Assembly: GCA_018881555.1 (NCBI GenBank)
Contig: JACAXG010000104.1
Coordinates: forward strand, 971,775-1,035,774
DNA: 64,000 nt
From: Amblyornis subalaris
Taxonomy: Eukaryota; Chordata; Aves; Passeriformes; Ptilonorhynchidae
Direction: 5' to 3'
The notes below the pieces were generated by a model. It was not told where the DNA came from. It saw nothing but the letters and a program-made list of their open reading frames with translations, and did no database searches. Each line of letters opens with the position of its first letter. Position 1 is the stretch's first letter. Made by a program: the position numbers and the translations under genes. Positions 37,751 to 51,808 of this stretch are shown piece by piece.

Positions 37751-40700
37751 AATACCTTAAAGCATATTTTACTTTCTGTTCAAATTTAATAGTAGTTTAC
37801 TTTGCAAATAGTCTAAGGAAGTCGACGCTTACAAATAATTAGGATAATGACAGATAACCTTTTTTTGTGCTGAATCAATGCTCTAAGATAAGCATCTGTG
37901 TAAATGCATCTGAGACTGTAGCTTCTTTGTGCCCATATTTGTAAGGTGTAAGCTGATCGGAGCAGCATGCCTGCAAAAGGCACGCCGCCTAAGCTGCGAA
38001 ACAAGTGTCGAAATAAAAGCCATTTGAACTAAAGGAAAAGTGCAATTTCCTAAATTAAGAGGTAGCATCACAAGGATGTGAAAGACAAAGCACAATCAAG
38101 AATAGGTTAACAGTTTAAAAGCTATGATTGCTGTGATAACACTTAATGCCAAAAGCAAATAGTGATTGTAAATCCCAGAGAAGTTTATCCAGTTAATTGT
38201 TCCATTTTGAGGAATGTCATGAATTGCAAAGCAATTAATGAATAAAAATAACATATTTTCCCTCAGTCTAGGGCATTCTGAAAACAAATTTCAAACCTAG
38301 AGCTAATGTCTTCAAAAATATAAAAATCCTTGTTTATCAGTGTGATAGGATAGGTTATTTTACATACATAAAGACAACAAAAATTCTATTGAGGGGCACT
38401 GTGATGTAGATATATCCAGAAATTGGTTCTATGGGAACACTGCTGCTTGAGGAATAGTCCTGTATAGCATTCATTCAAAAATCTGAATTTATAAACATAA
38501 TTAGTAATTAAGGGATGAATATTTTCCCAGTAATTTTTTTTTTTTTTTTTCCCAGACTTGCTGCATCTGTCTATGAAATGATACTATATTTTATGCTGGC
38601 TCATAAAAGAAACTATAAGCACATGTTTTAAGAAACAAAGTGAAAGGTGGATACTGCTTACTCAGTTTTTAAAAATTATGTAATTAAAGTCGGAATCTAA
38701 ATCTGTACAACTATACAGACATACCCATCTGTTACTATTTTTAAATGTGCTGTTCTTTAATAGGCTCATTTTAATATACCGGTGAAATAGAACTTCAATT
38801 TGGAATAGAATGTAAATGAGTAGTATAAATTAAGTGCATATTTCAGGGAACCCAGTAATGCTAAGATATTCTACGTGGGAATCTGAGATAGTTTAAACAC
38901 ACTATCAGGAATGCTTGTCGCCTGAAGACTCCCCTTTTTGTCAGCAAAGCGCTTACAGAATGGGCAGTTGGATTGGTGACAAATAACACTGGATGAGCAT
39001 AATTTTTATTGACTGCAGTGGGAGTCTCCCCTATGCATCTAAATGTAAAATTTATCTGCAGAAGGCAGGAGGAGTTAGTCTGCAATCCAATAAGGTTTGC
39101 TTCAGCCTTTGACATTCTGTTTTTGGTGTAGACTGTGAACTCCAAAATGGAAGAACTCTGCATCCTGTGTATTTCCGATCACTGGCCTGATTCTGCCTTC
39201 AATTTCAGCGGAGTAATAAAGAACAGCTTCTCTGAAAGCCAGAAGGTGAATTGGGATAAGGTCTGTGAGATCAACATCAGGTCCCCATGATGTGTGAGCA
39301 GCCTGGGGAAAGATTTGAGATCAGAGGACAAAGTAATTGCTGGCAAGTCCAGAACGGTAAAGAATTTACTTTCACGTGTTTGCAGCTTGAAGAATTTGTC
39401 TTTTATATAAATTGATAGCAATAGGGTAAAGTTACACACAGTTGCTGTTGCTTTGTTATTGAGTTTGACGACTGGTATAGATGCATCTATCACTTTGGTT
39501 TGTTACCGTGTTAGAGCAGTGCATATAAATAAAGGGGATAAATAACCTAATTTACTGTGAGCAAGAGTCACAGTATATTAAAAACAGTGACACAGAGAAA
39601 GCTTTTGCCTCTCCTGGAAAAAGTTTTGTAACAGATCTGTGTAGTCATCATTTAAACTGGCAGGTACAGTACACAAAGATCCTTAAAGCCCAGGCACAAG
39701 CTTATTTAACCTTTTAAAAATATAGTCTTGGCTAATATGGCTCCACTGATGGAAAAGAGAATTTTCCCATTGACTCTACCCAAGCTCAGTTTCACCCAAG
39801 TAATTGCGATTTTATTTCAGAACTATTCTGGTTCTGAACAAGTAAGTGCTGTTGAGGTTACGTGAATGAGTAAGCAGTGGGTGTCTGCAGATTGTGCATC
39901 TCCCTCTTCTCATGGTTCCCTGAGGTATTTTTCTGCTATTACTCCCGAAGGGGACATGTTTCTTGGGTTACCACTGTCTTTCTTCAAACCCTCAAACAGT
40001 TTGGGGAGGTGTGCTTTCCCTCCTTGGGGCAGGGAAGGAAGGAGCATGCTTCAGCCTGGTCCCTTCAGCACCTCATGAGGCGGTGAATCTCCTGGCTCTC
40101 CAGCAGTGCTGCCTTTGGGTAAGGCTTTTTTGCCCTGAAATTCCCATCCTGCTGCATCCAGAGGGACCTGCAGTTATCACATGCCATGATTTTTGTTAGT
40201 GCAGACCTGTGTTTTGTTTCTAGTCATCAGGCAGATTTTTAATAAGCTGGAGATGCTGTTGTTGGCTTCTGCACACATCAGATGCATTTCAGTGTTGCAG
40301 TTGTTCAGTTGCCGATGTGGATTTAGGATCAGAGCCTACAGACCTCAATTAACAGCTCTCCCTTAGGAGAGAGAGTGGCCTGGTTTCTTTTTCTCATATC
40401 ATCTCATGGCAGATGATTGGCAGACTTGCCTCCTCTCCAAAGTGAGCTGTTTCTCTGCCCTTCAGAAACATCGTGACATAATCCTCCCTGACTCAGTGGT
40501 GAGGCGGTTTAGTTTCAGATGTGTGTGTACATTTGGCTGGGCTCACAAGGCTTGTTACATCCTCGCTGATGGATACTAGCATGTGTGTACAAAGTTTTTC
40601 CAAGGACCCTTTCTGCTTGCACAGAACTGAGNGGGGAAAAAAGAAGGGAAGAGTGTTTGCCAGTATGGCATAGATGATGTCAGGAAGAATTCTGTGTGTA

Positions 40701-43700
40701 TCCTGTTGCATGTGTGTGAAGAGCCAGCCCAGTTGCCGGATAGTGTTCGTTGTGTCTTGGCAATGTGCAGTAGGAAACCCAATGGAGTATGAATCCAGAG
40801 TCTGCCACCGAGTGTGAGCTGCACTGTCTCTGAAGCAGTCCTGGAACTCGAAGGTGTAATGGACACAATTTCTTTCTAGTTTTCTCTGATCTGTAAGGAA
40901 AGTGCTAACTTACTGCTGACCTGACCTGTATTAATAAGTAATTCTTATCCTTCAGTGCTGGCTCAGATGTGGAAGCTGATAAGCAGAGTCAGAGCCTCTT
41001 CTTTGCTTTCCTCTCCCTCATAGTTGCCTTAGGAAGGAAGCATGGACTTCCAAGTCTATAGCATGAACTTTTAACAACACCGGGGTTACCTGTCCATTTA
41101 CTCTCTTGCACATGCAAATCACCTCTATGACTTCTCCTCGTCAAGAATTCAGTTTCATAGGAAACAGTAAAGAGCTGAAATGAAAAGACAGAGGTACCAG
41201 AGCTACCTTCAGCTTGGATTTTTCTACCAGTTGTTACATTATTGCAGAAGTCATCGCCAAGCAGTGATAAAGGGTGGACTTCAGCTGCATTTGTAAAACA
41301 AGTGAGTAACAGGGTCAGGACTTCAACGTGAGCAGGGCTGGGAGCTCCCTTCTATTCCCTCTGGTGCTCTGTCCCACTGACCTCAGCAGTCATCCTCTGG
41401 CCAGTGTTTTCATGGCACTACACACGCACTATAGAGTCACGCAGTTAAAGTCACAAATGCCATAAATCTCAGTTCCTCACATTAACAAGATCACAAAACC
41501 TACGCAAGCAAAAGACTAGCACCCTAAGGACATGGGCAGTAAAATGCTCCTAAAAGCTGGCTGCTTTGATGAACTTGAACAACGTTCTCATCCACTTTTC
41601 TGCTGAAGCACTGGAAGTTTCTCTCCATTTTCCCCTCTGTTATTTATTACTCCTAGCAGCACTCATTGGGTACTATGTGCCTTGACTCCTTGTCGACTTC
41701 TAATGGAAGGTGAAGATGCTAAAGTAATTTGCAGCTTTTGGGGAATTTTTATTAAAAATCAGTCAGTGCCAAACTTCACTGGAATTCAAACCCTGGATAT
41801 TCTGTGTAGGTAAATAAATATCTAGAGATAGATGCATTTTGGAGCAAATTTTAGACACCAAATTACTTTGAATTAATCTCTTCCTGCATGCTGCATGATT
41901 GTGATATATGGAGGCATTACTGATGAGCTGCAGTGAGCTGGCTCTTTGGCTGAAAAGGTTAGCTGAAATAAACATGGGTTTATGTAGTATGTTTTTGAAG
42001 AAAAAAAAATGTGCCTCATGTGCTGAATCATCAAGACAGGAGAATGGAGAAAAAAAATTTGGTTTGGAATGACAGTTTTCTCAATGTACAGTGCTCCCTT
42101 CCAAAGAAGAAATAGTTATTTGCCTGGATGGTGTTATCAGCAGGGAGACAAATACATATTCACTCTCTGAAACCTTTGCAGACAGAGAGCCTGTTCTGCC
42201 CAGCCTGCCCAGGGCAGCACACGCTGGCTCAGAGGCAGCCCAGCCTGTGAAGAGCAAGGCCAGGGNAGCGTGCAAGGCCAGGATTAATCCCTTTGGTCCA
42301 GGCAGCATGTGGCACCACTGCAAAGTGTGCACCTGCATGGACGAGAAGAGGCATCTCCTGTTTTGCCATCTCTTCCCCTTCTCTGACCTCCTGCTGACCG
42401 CTGTGGAGATCTGATTTAGGGCCCTCGTACCTGAAGGAATGTAGAAGATCCTTCCATCTGTCCTAATCACCAAGACCAGCCTTCATCTCCTTAGATTAAA
42501 GGTTTGTCGGATATAACCAAAAAGTCAAAAAAGAGTGCCCTGACACTATTTGATGGGGAAGCTCTCAATAATTCAGCCTTAGTGCCTTCTCCCACTCCAA
42601 GTGTCCCTCCTAGTGTTGTCTGGCCAACAGCATTTGCTGTTCTAGGGCAATGTGCAACATTCCTGCGGGTGGGATTCGTAGCCTGAAGTGGGATTGCAGC
42701 TTTGCAGAAGTCCTATACACTGGTTTCGCCTGGTTAGGAACTGCTGAAGAAAGTTTTCTGACGGGAATGACTTTATGCTTTGAAAATGGGTCATCATTTC
42801 CTTCTTGATTTAAAATGCAAGGGAGCTTTCCCAGGAGTAACTTGGTTGCTGGTTATTCATTGCTCCAGAGCTGGTTATTGCTAGTACACTGTTTCATGTA
42901 ACTTTGCATCTGGCCTGGGAAATGCTGCCTTGCTTTCTGCTGTACACAGCCTAAAAAAGCGCCCCTGGCTCCGTCTCTGCTGCAAGGGAATGCAGATAGA
43001 TCAGTGTAGCAAAGCTGCTCTNATCATGCATACTTTCCAAATGCTTTAAGACAAGTAAAGAAATATGAACAGTGCTGTGGTTTAATTGTGGTTTGCATAC
43101 ATACGGGCTATGTATCATACTTTAAATACAGAGATACATTTTTTTAAGACAGTTAAAATTGCAATTAGAGTATGGGGAGCTTTAGCCAATTAGTGTCACA
43201 AAGTGAGTCAGCAATTTTTACCCTCCACTGTTAATAGGAAGAGTTGGCAAAACCTGTTCCTTTGGTATTTTCAATTCAGAACTTTACAGTGCAAACATTA
43301 CCTGGTTTGTTGTAAATAATAAAGGCAGGAGTTCTGATGTTAATATGGGAAAACAACTCTTAGGCTGATTGATTTTGTGTGCCCCACCTTTTTGGAGACA
43401 CCGAAGATACCATGGAATTTTATCCTACTTTACAAAGCTCTTGAATGTGTTTCAGTTACTTTTGCAAAGACATTAAATATGTTGCTGAAATTGGTTAAAT
43501 AGAAGCTATTGTATGAAAAATGAGAAAGCAAATAGAGGCATATGAGAAAAGCTGTGTTTTGAAATGGTGTCACTTTTCTGCAAGGAATAGGCATTGAAAA
43601 CACAACTTTAATTAAAGCCTTTATTTTCCAATATATTTCACAGTTTAAAGATAGTAAATAGTAAGCACTGTTTCCCATTTGGTGATAAAATTTAGTCTTT

Positions 43701-45577
43701 CTCTGAAAAAAAAAAATTAAGTCTATTTTGTACAGGGAAGTTTCTCCTCCTGTGTATAGCACTGGGTATAAACAGGAGCAGGATTGTCCTGTTGTCAGAA
43801 GGTAGGTGGTGTTTGGGCACCTGTCACCACGGCTGTAAGCTCATGTCCCTTTTCCTGATTCTCTTGCCCCAGCTGACGTTGCCTCAGTCCCTGTCTCACC
43901 CAGGTCCTTCTGCACAGAAATGAACTCTACTGCTTCTGTTTTCTGTGCACTTGTTGAAAGAAATGGATGCCTTTCTCACTCTTTCGATCCTCCCCTCTGA
44001 ACCTGCCCCTTTTATGTTCCAAAATTTTCTGCAGTTTTCTTGCTGTGCCAGTACCCTTCTCAAATTTACAGTTTGCTCCGACACAGAAATATCTCTATTT
44101 ATAGCAAGAAGTGGGTCAGGTTGCTAAAATCTTACTGAAAAGGTTGGAGGTCAATGTTTGAGAAGCATTGTTTTATTTTTCCTGTTGTTTATGAGGAATT
44201 GGCTCAGATGGAGGCATTTATGGTTCCAGTGTATGGTGCCATTTCCATCTCCCAAACATTTATTTTAGCCACACAGAAAATGTGGCAGAGAGTTGGGAAA
44301 GGGGAATAAATGTTAGCCTTTGCTGGAAAATAGAATTTTGGTTTGAAAAAAAAGAGAAGAAAATAAAAGCAAAATGTCAAGACTTTGTTCTTAATTGAAG
44401 TGAAACAGAAGCCTTTTGAATAAGTTCAAGGGAAAACTGCTTCCAGAAAAGCCAGTCATCAGCGTATTTCTCTGGGCTGTGGAAGATTTCAGGTGTATAT
44501 TCTTGCTCTTCCTCTCGAGGACTAGACACTTGAAACCCATGTCTCGGTTGGACACCCTGCGGCTTCTGGCTTGCCGCTGGTAAATGCTCTCTTTCCCTCT
44601 GGATTTTGGATAAGAGTCTTGAACTGCAAATGGAAATTTCATTGTAACTGATGTGCTTATATTTTCATTAAATTGTAATTTCCTGACAAAATAACAGTTT
44701 GGAAAGTTCTGGCAAGATCAACTGACAGAGAGCATATAGAGCTCTCGAAACAGAGGGGATGCTGAAGACAATCATTTGNGTCCAAACTCTGTTCTTGGCT
44801 TCAGAGGCAAAATATGGGTGCAGCTGAGGGCACACACCCTTTGATTTGCCAGGGAAGTTAAACATTTCTCCAAACAAGTGAATTGAATATTGTGTCCCTT
44901 TTAGTGCAATGATGATTACACAACTCTGTTTATTCTCTGGGTTTTTTTCAGCTCATCCATCATTCACAGCTCAGATTTCTACAGCGATTTCACCAAGTTG
45001 GTTTGCTGTATGATGCAAAANGAAAGTCAAGTTAATTTCGCGCTCTACCCACCTCAGTCTGATTAACTCAAATTAAATTTTGTGCTAATAAGTCTGAGTG
45101 TGTGACCATAATTGGAAAGCCTTGAGTTCCTGTGACTGGAGGAAAAGTGCTGTTTTTGCCTGCATCATGAAAACATTTGANTCATAACATCTGGGAAATT
45201 TGCAACAAACAATGGTATCAATCTGGGACCTCCATTTAAAGTTTTTTCTGTTTCTCATCAGGGACCATGAATATATATCTGTATCAGATTGCAGCTCTTG
45301 GAACATTTGGCCCATCTGCCCACCAGAGGAAAACTAAAGGAGCAGGGACACACACCTAATAAGGGGAAACTGCTGAACATCTGTGTTTCTCCATTACATG
45401 GAAATCCTCTTGGACTAATAACTGGCTGTTATATCTTAAAAAACTGGACAATTACTTAAATCTGTTACCAAAGTCTGAAAAGGTCAAGTCGGTGGGAAGT
45501 CTAGCTAAGATTGAGATCATTCGCTAGTGATTTGGAGTAAAAGGAAAAAAAAACAGAAAAGAGAGCTGAAAGACTGG
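37751..45577. other. Intergenic stretch, no gene seen
   Basis: AT-rich DNA with no recognisable exon, RNA gene or repeat apart from a poly-T tract at 38534-38550. Around 43080-43260 there is an AT-rich segment with TGAGTCAGCA (AP-1/MARE-like) and TAATTG words that may be a conserved non-coding element; this cannot be tested here. Confidence 0.5.
38534..38550. repeat. Poly-T tract
   Basis: About 17 consecutive T followed by CCCAG. It resembles a polypyrimidine-AG acceptor but has no coding sequence after it. Confidence 0.9.
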
Positions 45578-45720
45578 TGGGAAGGGAAGGGAAGGGNGGG
45601 AAGGGAAGGGAAGGGAAGGGGAAGGGGAGGGAAGGGAAGAGAAGGGAAGGGAAGGGAAGGGAAGGGAAGGGAAGGGAAGGGAAGGGAAGGGAAGGGAAGG
45701 GAAGGGAAGGGAAGGGAAGA
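45578..45720. repeat. (GGGAA)n microsatellite
   Basis: About 28 units of a GGGAA pentamer on the plus strand, with a few interruptions (GGGGAAGGGGAGGG, GAGAAG) and one N at 45597. The regular GGG runs spaced by AA meet the usual pattern for G-quadruplex formation, and the all-purine strand could also form a triplex. An open frame running through it on the minus strand is only low-complexity translation. Confidence 0.97.
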
Positions 45721-48700
45721 CTGATCTAGAGATAAAGAAAGCTTCAGCATGGTAAGGAAAGAATATGGTGAATGTGAGTTTATAATACTATTCCATTTAG
45801 ATCTATATTTTTCTTGTATTTACTAAAGCAAAGAGTGACTTCTCCAGCAATGACCTCTTGCTCCAATTATCACCTGGTCCCAGAAGAAGAAAATCATAAA
45901 CCCAAAGTAAAACTACAGCAGATGGAGTTTGGGAAAAGGTAACTCTGTGTTCTGAGAAATCCTGGTGTCAGTGAAGACATGCACCTGTGTAAGACCAAGG
46001 TGCATTTGTAAGACCAAGGAAATGTGCCCAAGTACCTGGTGCCAGAGATGATGCAGGAGCACACTGAGATTTCAATAAGGTAGAAGCACGTAAATCCTGT
46101 TGGATTACAAACAGAGAAGCCTAGTGAATGTCAAACAGGATGGAAGTAGTTGTAAATATACCTGCATTATAACGGAACATCTACACCTCCATGGGAATCC
46201 ATGGGGGTGTATATCATCCATGGGCTATCTCCCTTAGCAGCAGGAACATCATGATTGCACAGCAAGTTTATTAAGTATGAAATAAGCCAGCAAACCCTTT
46301 AAAAAGAAAAGTCTCTTACAGCATACCATCCTAATGACGGGTTTGAGAGTCAGAAATGTCAGCACTCATCGGAGAGCTGTTCAGCAGACGTTTTGAAGTC
46401 AAGCCCTGCTCTCTAACCTTGGGATCAATGGGAATTTGCTATTGTTTTCCATAGAAGTAGGATCAAATGCAGAGGCATGATGAAACATCTAACTGGAAGG
46501 ACTGTGGCACCACTTTTGTGTGTCTCTATCAGATCTGAATTTAGTTTTAGCAATACAAAACGGGCCTCTCCTATTTGTCCTCTGTCTCTCAGACAAATAG
46601 CCTTATAAACAAAGCATTCGCAAAGCAGAAAGAACAGATTGTACATGGCTCTAACAAAAACATGTTTTTGGTCTGACTGCCCCATAATATAGGAAAATAA
46701 GAGTACAAAATAACTACAAATAAGACAAGTTAGCCTACTTGTGCATCATTTCTATTGCAAAATGAAGCAATGGGATCTGGGCTTATGTAGCAAATAGCCC
46801 TAAATTTCTTCTCTCCCTGCCGTGGGAGTTTAATTTAGCCAGGGAGTATTGTCTGTATGTGACATCATCTTGAAACAACAGCTTTAAAAGTGGAGCCAGG
46901 TAATATTACCCATTAATTATATTCCACATCTGTAAAGCATATACATTGCACTGTGGATAAAAAGAGCAACCTCTGGCAAGGAGTTTCCTGAATATCTGTA
47001 ACCAGGTTTCTCATTTACAGTTTTCTCATGGTTTTGTACCATGGGAGCAGATTGGTCTCTAGCAGTGGATAGGGAAGGGTAGGATTTTAATGAGGTACAA
47101 GCATGAAACAAATGAAAGGGCCTCCATCTCCCAGTACTGTGCACTGCCACCCACCTTAGTGGAAGTCAGCTGTAAAACCTGGTGTTTAAACACATAACGT
47201 ACACCCAATGGGCCAACACTCATGATGGCATCTTTTTTCTTTTTTTTCACACTAGATATGGGGAGTATTTTTATTTTAGCAGATAAAATACATGAGTCGA
47301 GGTCCCAACGATGGAGTTGCAAAACCAGAAGTTGTGTATTGACATGTATAGGGTTGGTTGTGGTTTGGTTTAGGTGCCTGTTGAGCCCTTGCCTTAACAC
47401 TTACGTTTGGCCGCAATAGGACAAAGGTGCACGGAAATCTCTTCAAGAGCTAAAGATTTTACCTGAACCATGGGAGACCCTTAAAGCACAGAGATTTCTT
47501 TCTGGCACACAGAAGAAAATAGGACCCCAAGCACAATGCAATGTTCTCTTGCAGTGCAATATTGATCTTAGTTATTCAGCAGACTGCTACAAGCTGGTGG
47601 TGCTGTCTCAGGGCCTGCCAACCCAGGCCAAGTGTGTGCTCTCTCCCACATCCAGACTGCCTAGAGAGGAGGCTCCAAGTCAAGCTGCTCTGCTCTCTTC
47701 CAAGTGCTCCNACTCTCTCACTCCTCACACTCTTCATGCCAGAGGATGAGGCAAGGATAGACTTCAACCCACTTAGGTTGTGGTATGCTTTTGAGTGGCT
47801 TGTTTGGCCTGAATAGATAAGTCACAAATTTTCCTGTCATTGTGACTGGCTCTAGCTATATTATCAGATTGAATGTTGCTGAGGGGTTTTTGAACTGAGG
47901 ATGTGACTGGGCTTTTAACAGTCTGTGGCATATGGGAATATGCATTAAGCCATTGAGAATATTTCATCACAAAGGAGCTTTTGAAAGAACACGTCATATA
48001 CACCTGCCAAGAAGCATCTCAAATAATTGAGGTGATGATAGTGAAATGAGTAAACTGTTTGTGAGAGAGTGACACTGCATCCAGCACACAGAGGACTAGC
48101 ATTATAATTAATTAATGCTCATAGATGTTTCTTTACCACAGATGCTATGGTTTTCTATACTTCATTTTTGACAGGGGAATGAAGGAGAAGTGAAAATGCT
48201 CTGTCGTTTTTGTCATGTCTTCCCTCTTGTTAATGCCTCACACAATTGGTGGTTTCAAGGTCACTTTATTTACTGATGATTCTCTGTCACCAGCAATACC
48301 AATTTTGTGCTAAAATGAATCAAAATATATTTATTGTAATATCCCCTCTAGATCCCTTACCTCATCCCCGTTCCTAACAGTGGTAAAATAACAATAAGGT
48401 AAGTTAAATTAATATAAAATTAAAATTTGCTTAGAGTATGTATTTTAGAGCCCTGACGTTTCATGACAAGCCACATTATTCAAATAGGAATAAAAATATT
48501 TATAGATTGTGTTTTTCAGATGGTTTTGCAATAGAGCCAGCATGGGTAAAATATGATGAGATTCCACAATCACATTTCTCCCACACACATACTGATGGAA
48601 ACCCTCCCAGCCGAACACAATTGCATACATCTCTTTTTTCAATCTGTGCATACATTATTACTGTAGAGGTGGAAGAGCTGCATGCATAAACCACTCACTG

Positions 48701-51700
48701 CCCTACCTGCAGTAACAGAGCCACAAGTCATTGCTTAGATGAATCCATCTGAATTTTTGTTATTTACATATTTTGATGAAGGTGGATTCCTGCCAGCATC
48801 CCATTGAAACACAATCGTTAACAGATCTGAGTGTTACCAAGACTGCTGAAAAATAAGGTAAAATCTTGGCAGGATAACTTGCAATCTCTAATATCTTTTT
48901 AAGTTGAACACACAACAACGGTAGCACATCTTTCCACCAATTTTTTAGGGTTATCCTAAGCTGAAAGAACAGGATGAAAATATTTTACTTTGATGATGCA
49001 CTTGTTCCTTGCTTAGGTGTCTGGAGCATGATGCAGATTTGTGTCATGTATCCTGGCAGCCTGAAGTTCTCAGGATTTTAGTACAGAAATGGCAGTTTTA
49101 CACAACCTGAATATTGGATCCATATGTGCTTGTGCATGCAGTGTGCTTATGGACACACTTAACATGACGATTAGCAGTTCTGTCCTTTGTAAAAAATCTC
49201 TGGCTGACAAATGTGCAAGATCTGGGAGCTGTGACTACTTATGGAATTTTGCAAGCATTATTTTGACTGGTGCATTGCAATTTCGCTTGGGCTTTGCAGT
49301 GGCATTTATCCTAGGAACAATCTCTACAAGTGACACCTGGTCCCTTACTGACAAGGTGACATTCGTTCTGATGTGTTCTTTCCTTAACTTTCTTCTTTAT
49401 TAAGGCAGCATCTCTGGATTCTTTGCTATCTATGTATTCTTTTCCATTGCTCTCATTTTGAAGAGTGATTTTTCTTTTACTCTGGCAGCATAATTTCTTG
49501 TGACAGCCACCCACTGTGTTTGTGGGTTCTCATTCATTTGCCACAGACTTTTCCTTCATTTACAGGTGTATAACCTCCACATAAGATGCAAACACTGACA
49601 GCTATGTTTTGATTGGGAATGAATTTTATCAGCACTTTCATCATCCCAATAGTTTTAGCAGTACTTTTTGCTTGGTTTCAGTCAACCTGAATTAATTCTT
49701 ACTGAATTTTTCTCATCTATTACCTAGTATTGGATCAATTTCCTCCCTATAAATAAACACAGAATCCTTCATTAGCAAACCTGTCATAAACCACTCTGTG
49801 GGTTCACTTTGGATCTTGTTCCAAGTCATTAAATTCATGGCTTGCCAATGCTGGATTAGCTTTTTGGAGAGAACAGTTTAGATATTCAGCTAACATGTAG
49901 CCAAGCACTATCCATGTTGCTCTCTCTTCTTCCTACTCAGGTTAACCAAAAAGTGTGTAGTTCCTTCTTTATTGTGACCACCAGTGAAATGCAAGCCAAG
50001 CTTTGTCTGTTCCTTGAAGTCTTACTGCTTGTCAGAAGAGTTGCCTTTCTGTCCTTCAGCTACTGTAGACATGGACTCCAGAATACTCTGTCCTCTCAAG
50101 GAGTGTCCTGTCCTTCAGCTTAAGCCCTATCATATGTGGCACTACACTGAGATTTTTCGGGAATTATGACTCTGTACAATGGGAATTAAACAGTGCAAAG
50201 TGCTCCAAAATGTGTTGGAAGGTGTTTGTACAAGACCGGTGTTAGAACTATTTTGCTATTTGCTTTATCATATGTAGGTGTAGTAAAGAAAGGTAGTGAA
50301 GTCAAAACAGAGCAGTAACAATTACAGTATAACAAGAGAATATACTATAATGTTCTTTACTAATTGTACAGCATATTCGTGTGACAAAGTACTGTCTCAG
50401 CATCATTAATGAATTTTGCTTCTGGGGATATCCTGTAGGCATCAGCTATGCCTTTAAAAGAAAGATCCAGTGAGAAGAACAGGACCTTTTCCTGCTGATC
50501 TGATCAGCTTTCAAGCATAACAGGTGGAAATAAGCATAAAGAACCTAGCAAACCTTGTGAAACGATTTACAATATTGTCATGGGGTGACTCCCAATAAAT
50601 TGAGCATATGGTAATTGTTCACATCTTACTGTAAGCTTTGAGATGTAAACCAAAAAAGAAAAAAAGAAACAAAAGCACGTAATTCTTCTGGCNAATAATT
50701 ATAAGTTCAGCAGTGTATTAGAACATTAGCATATTAATCACATGGTAATCATGTAGCAACAATGCAAATCGTAATGTGTTGCTAGTTACTAACTTTGGAT
50801 AACATTTAGATAGGGGCCTTCATGCTTTAGGAACCAGTGCCAAGATAATGTGGGTGCCTATATCTCACCAAAGGTTGCTTGAGAAATTTTGAGAATACTA
50901 TTCCACACTTCCTTTGCCTTAAAAGCATCCTTGATCCTGATGTTATCTTTTTATTTGTTATTTCTAATGCTGTAGTTTTAAATGAGATTATTAGCATTGG
51001 TTTCTCATAAGCTTTTGAATGTGTCTGGGAGTCTGTTGCAGACTGCAAAGCCCTCCAGATATTCCCAGGAGTGGCACTGTCCTGTGGCATGGCCCATCCA
51101 ACTCCATATCTCCTGGGAGGCCAAGGTTGATGCCTGACGTCTAAGCCATTGGGTACAGTTTCACCACTAGATGGGAGCATCGGTTATTTAGCCTTTGCTT
51201 TGAAGTGGTACTCTTCCAGCCTTGGAAAATCGTATTCCCTCTTGGCTCTTGTTTCAAACATGTGGGAGGCCTGAACCTCCTCCCGTCACGGTGCAGCACA
51301 TTCCAGAAACACTGGCTAACACTGGTCTCTAGAGAACATCGCTCTCAGCTGATGCCACATGACCAGCATTCAAAGTGGTCCCTACTGTTTAGTATGGAAG
51401 CACTCAGTTACTGCCCAAGTCTTGAGGGATCTGCTGGGAATTGCAAGAATGGTCTAGTAAACTTGTTTTATGGCTTATTGTTTCATTGGGAAACGGAACA
51501 TCAGTAGTTTGCTGATTGTCCTAAAATNACTCTGATCACCAGACAAAAATGAAGCAAAAGGAAAGACAGACTTGACTTTCATGGTTCAAAAAATGGTGGT
51601 GAAGTTGCCTTTCTAGAAAGATGGACAGAAAGAAAAGGAAACTTTATAAGCTAGCCCAGCTTCAGGACCTCCTCTCCAACTNCTGCAGCTGCTGGAATGC

Positions 51701-51808
51701 TTCCACAACTCTTTAAGTTGAGGTTCTGATGCCAAAGAGATTTTTGCTTCTATGCTTTTTATATTAGTGGTGGTTTTGCTTTTATACTTTTTATATATTA
51801 GTAGCCCT
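45721..51808. other. Intergenic stretch, no gene seen
   Basis: No coding exon, RNA gene or known repeat was recognised. Two AT-rich segments (about 46790-46920 and 47870-47990) carry homeodomain/POU-like words (CATTAATTA, ATATGCATTA) and could be non-coding regulatory elements, but sequence alone does not establish this. Confidence 0.5.

Noticed and set aside
45517..45750. Repetitive Pro/Ser/Phe/Leu and Gly/Lys/Glu frames
   Set aside because: Translation of the (GGGAA)n array.
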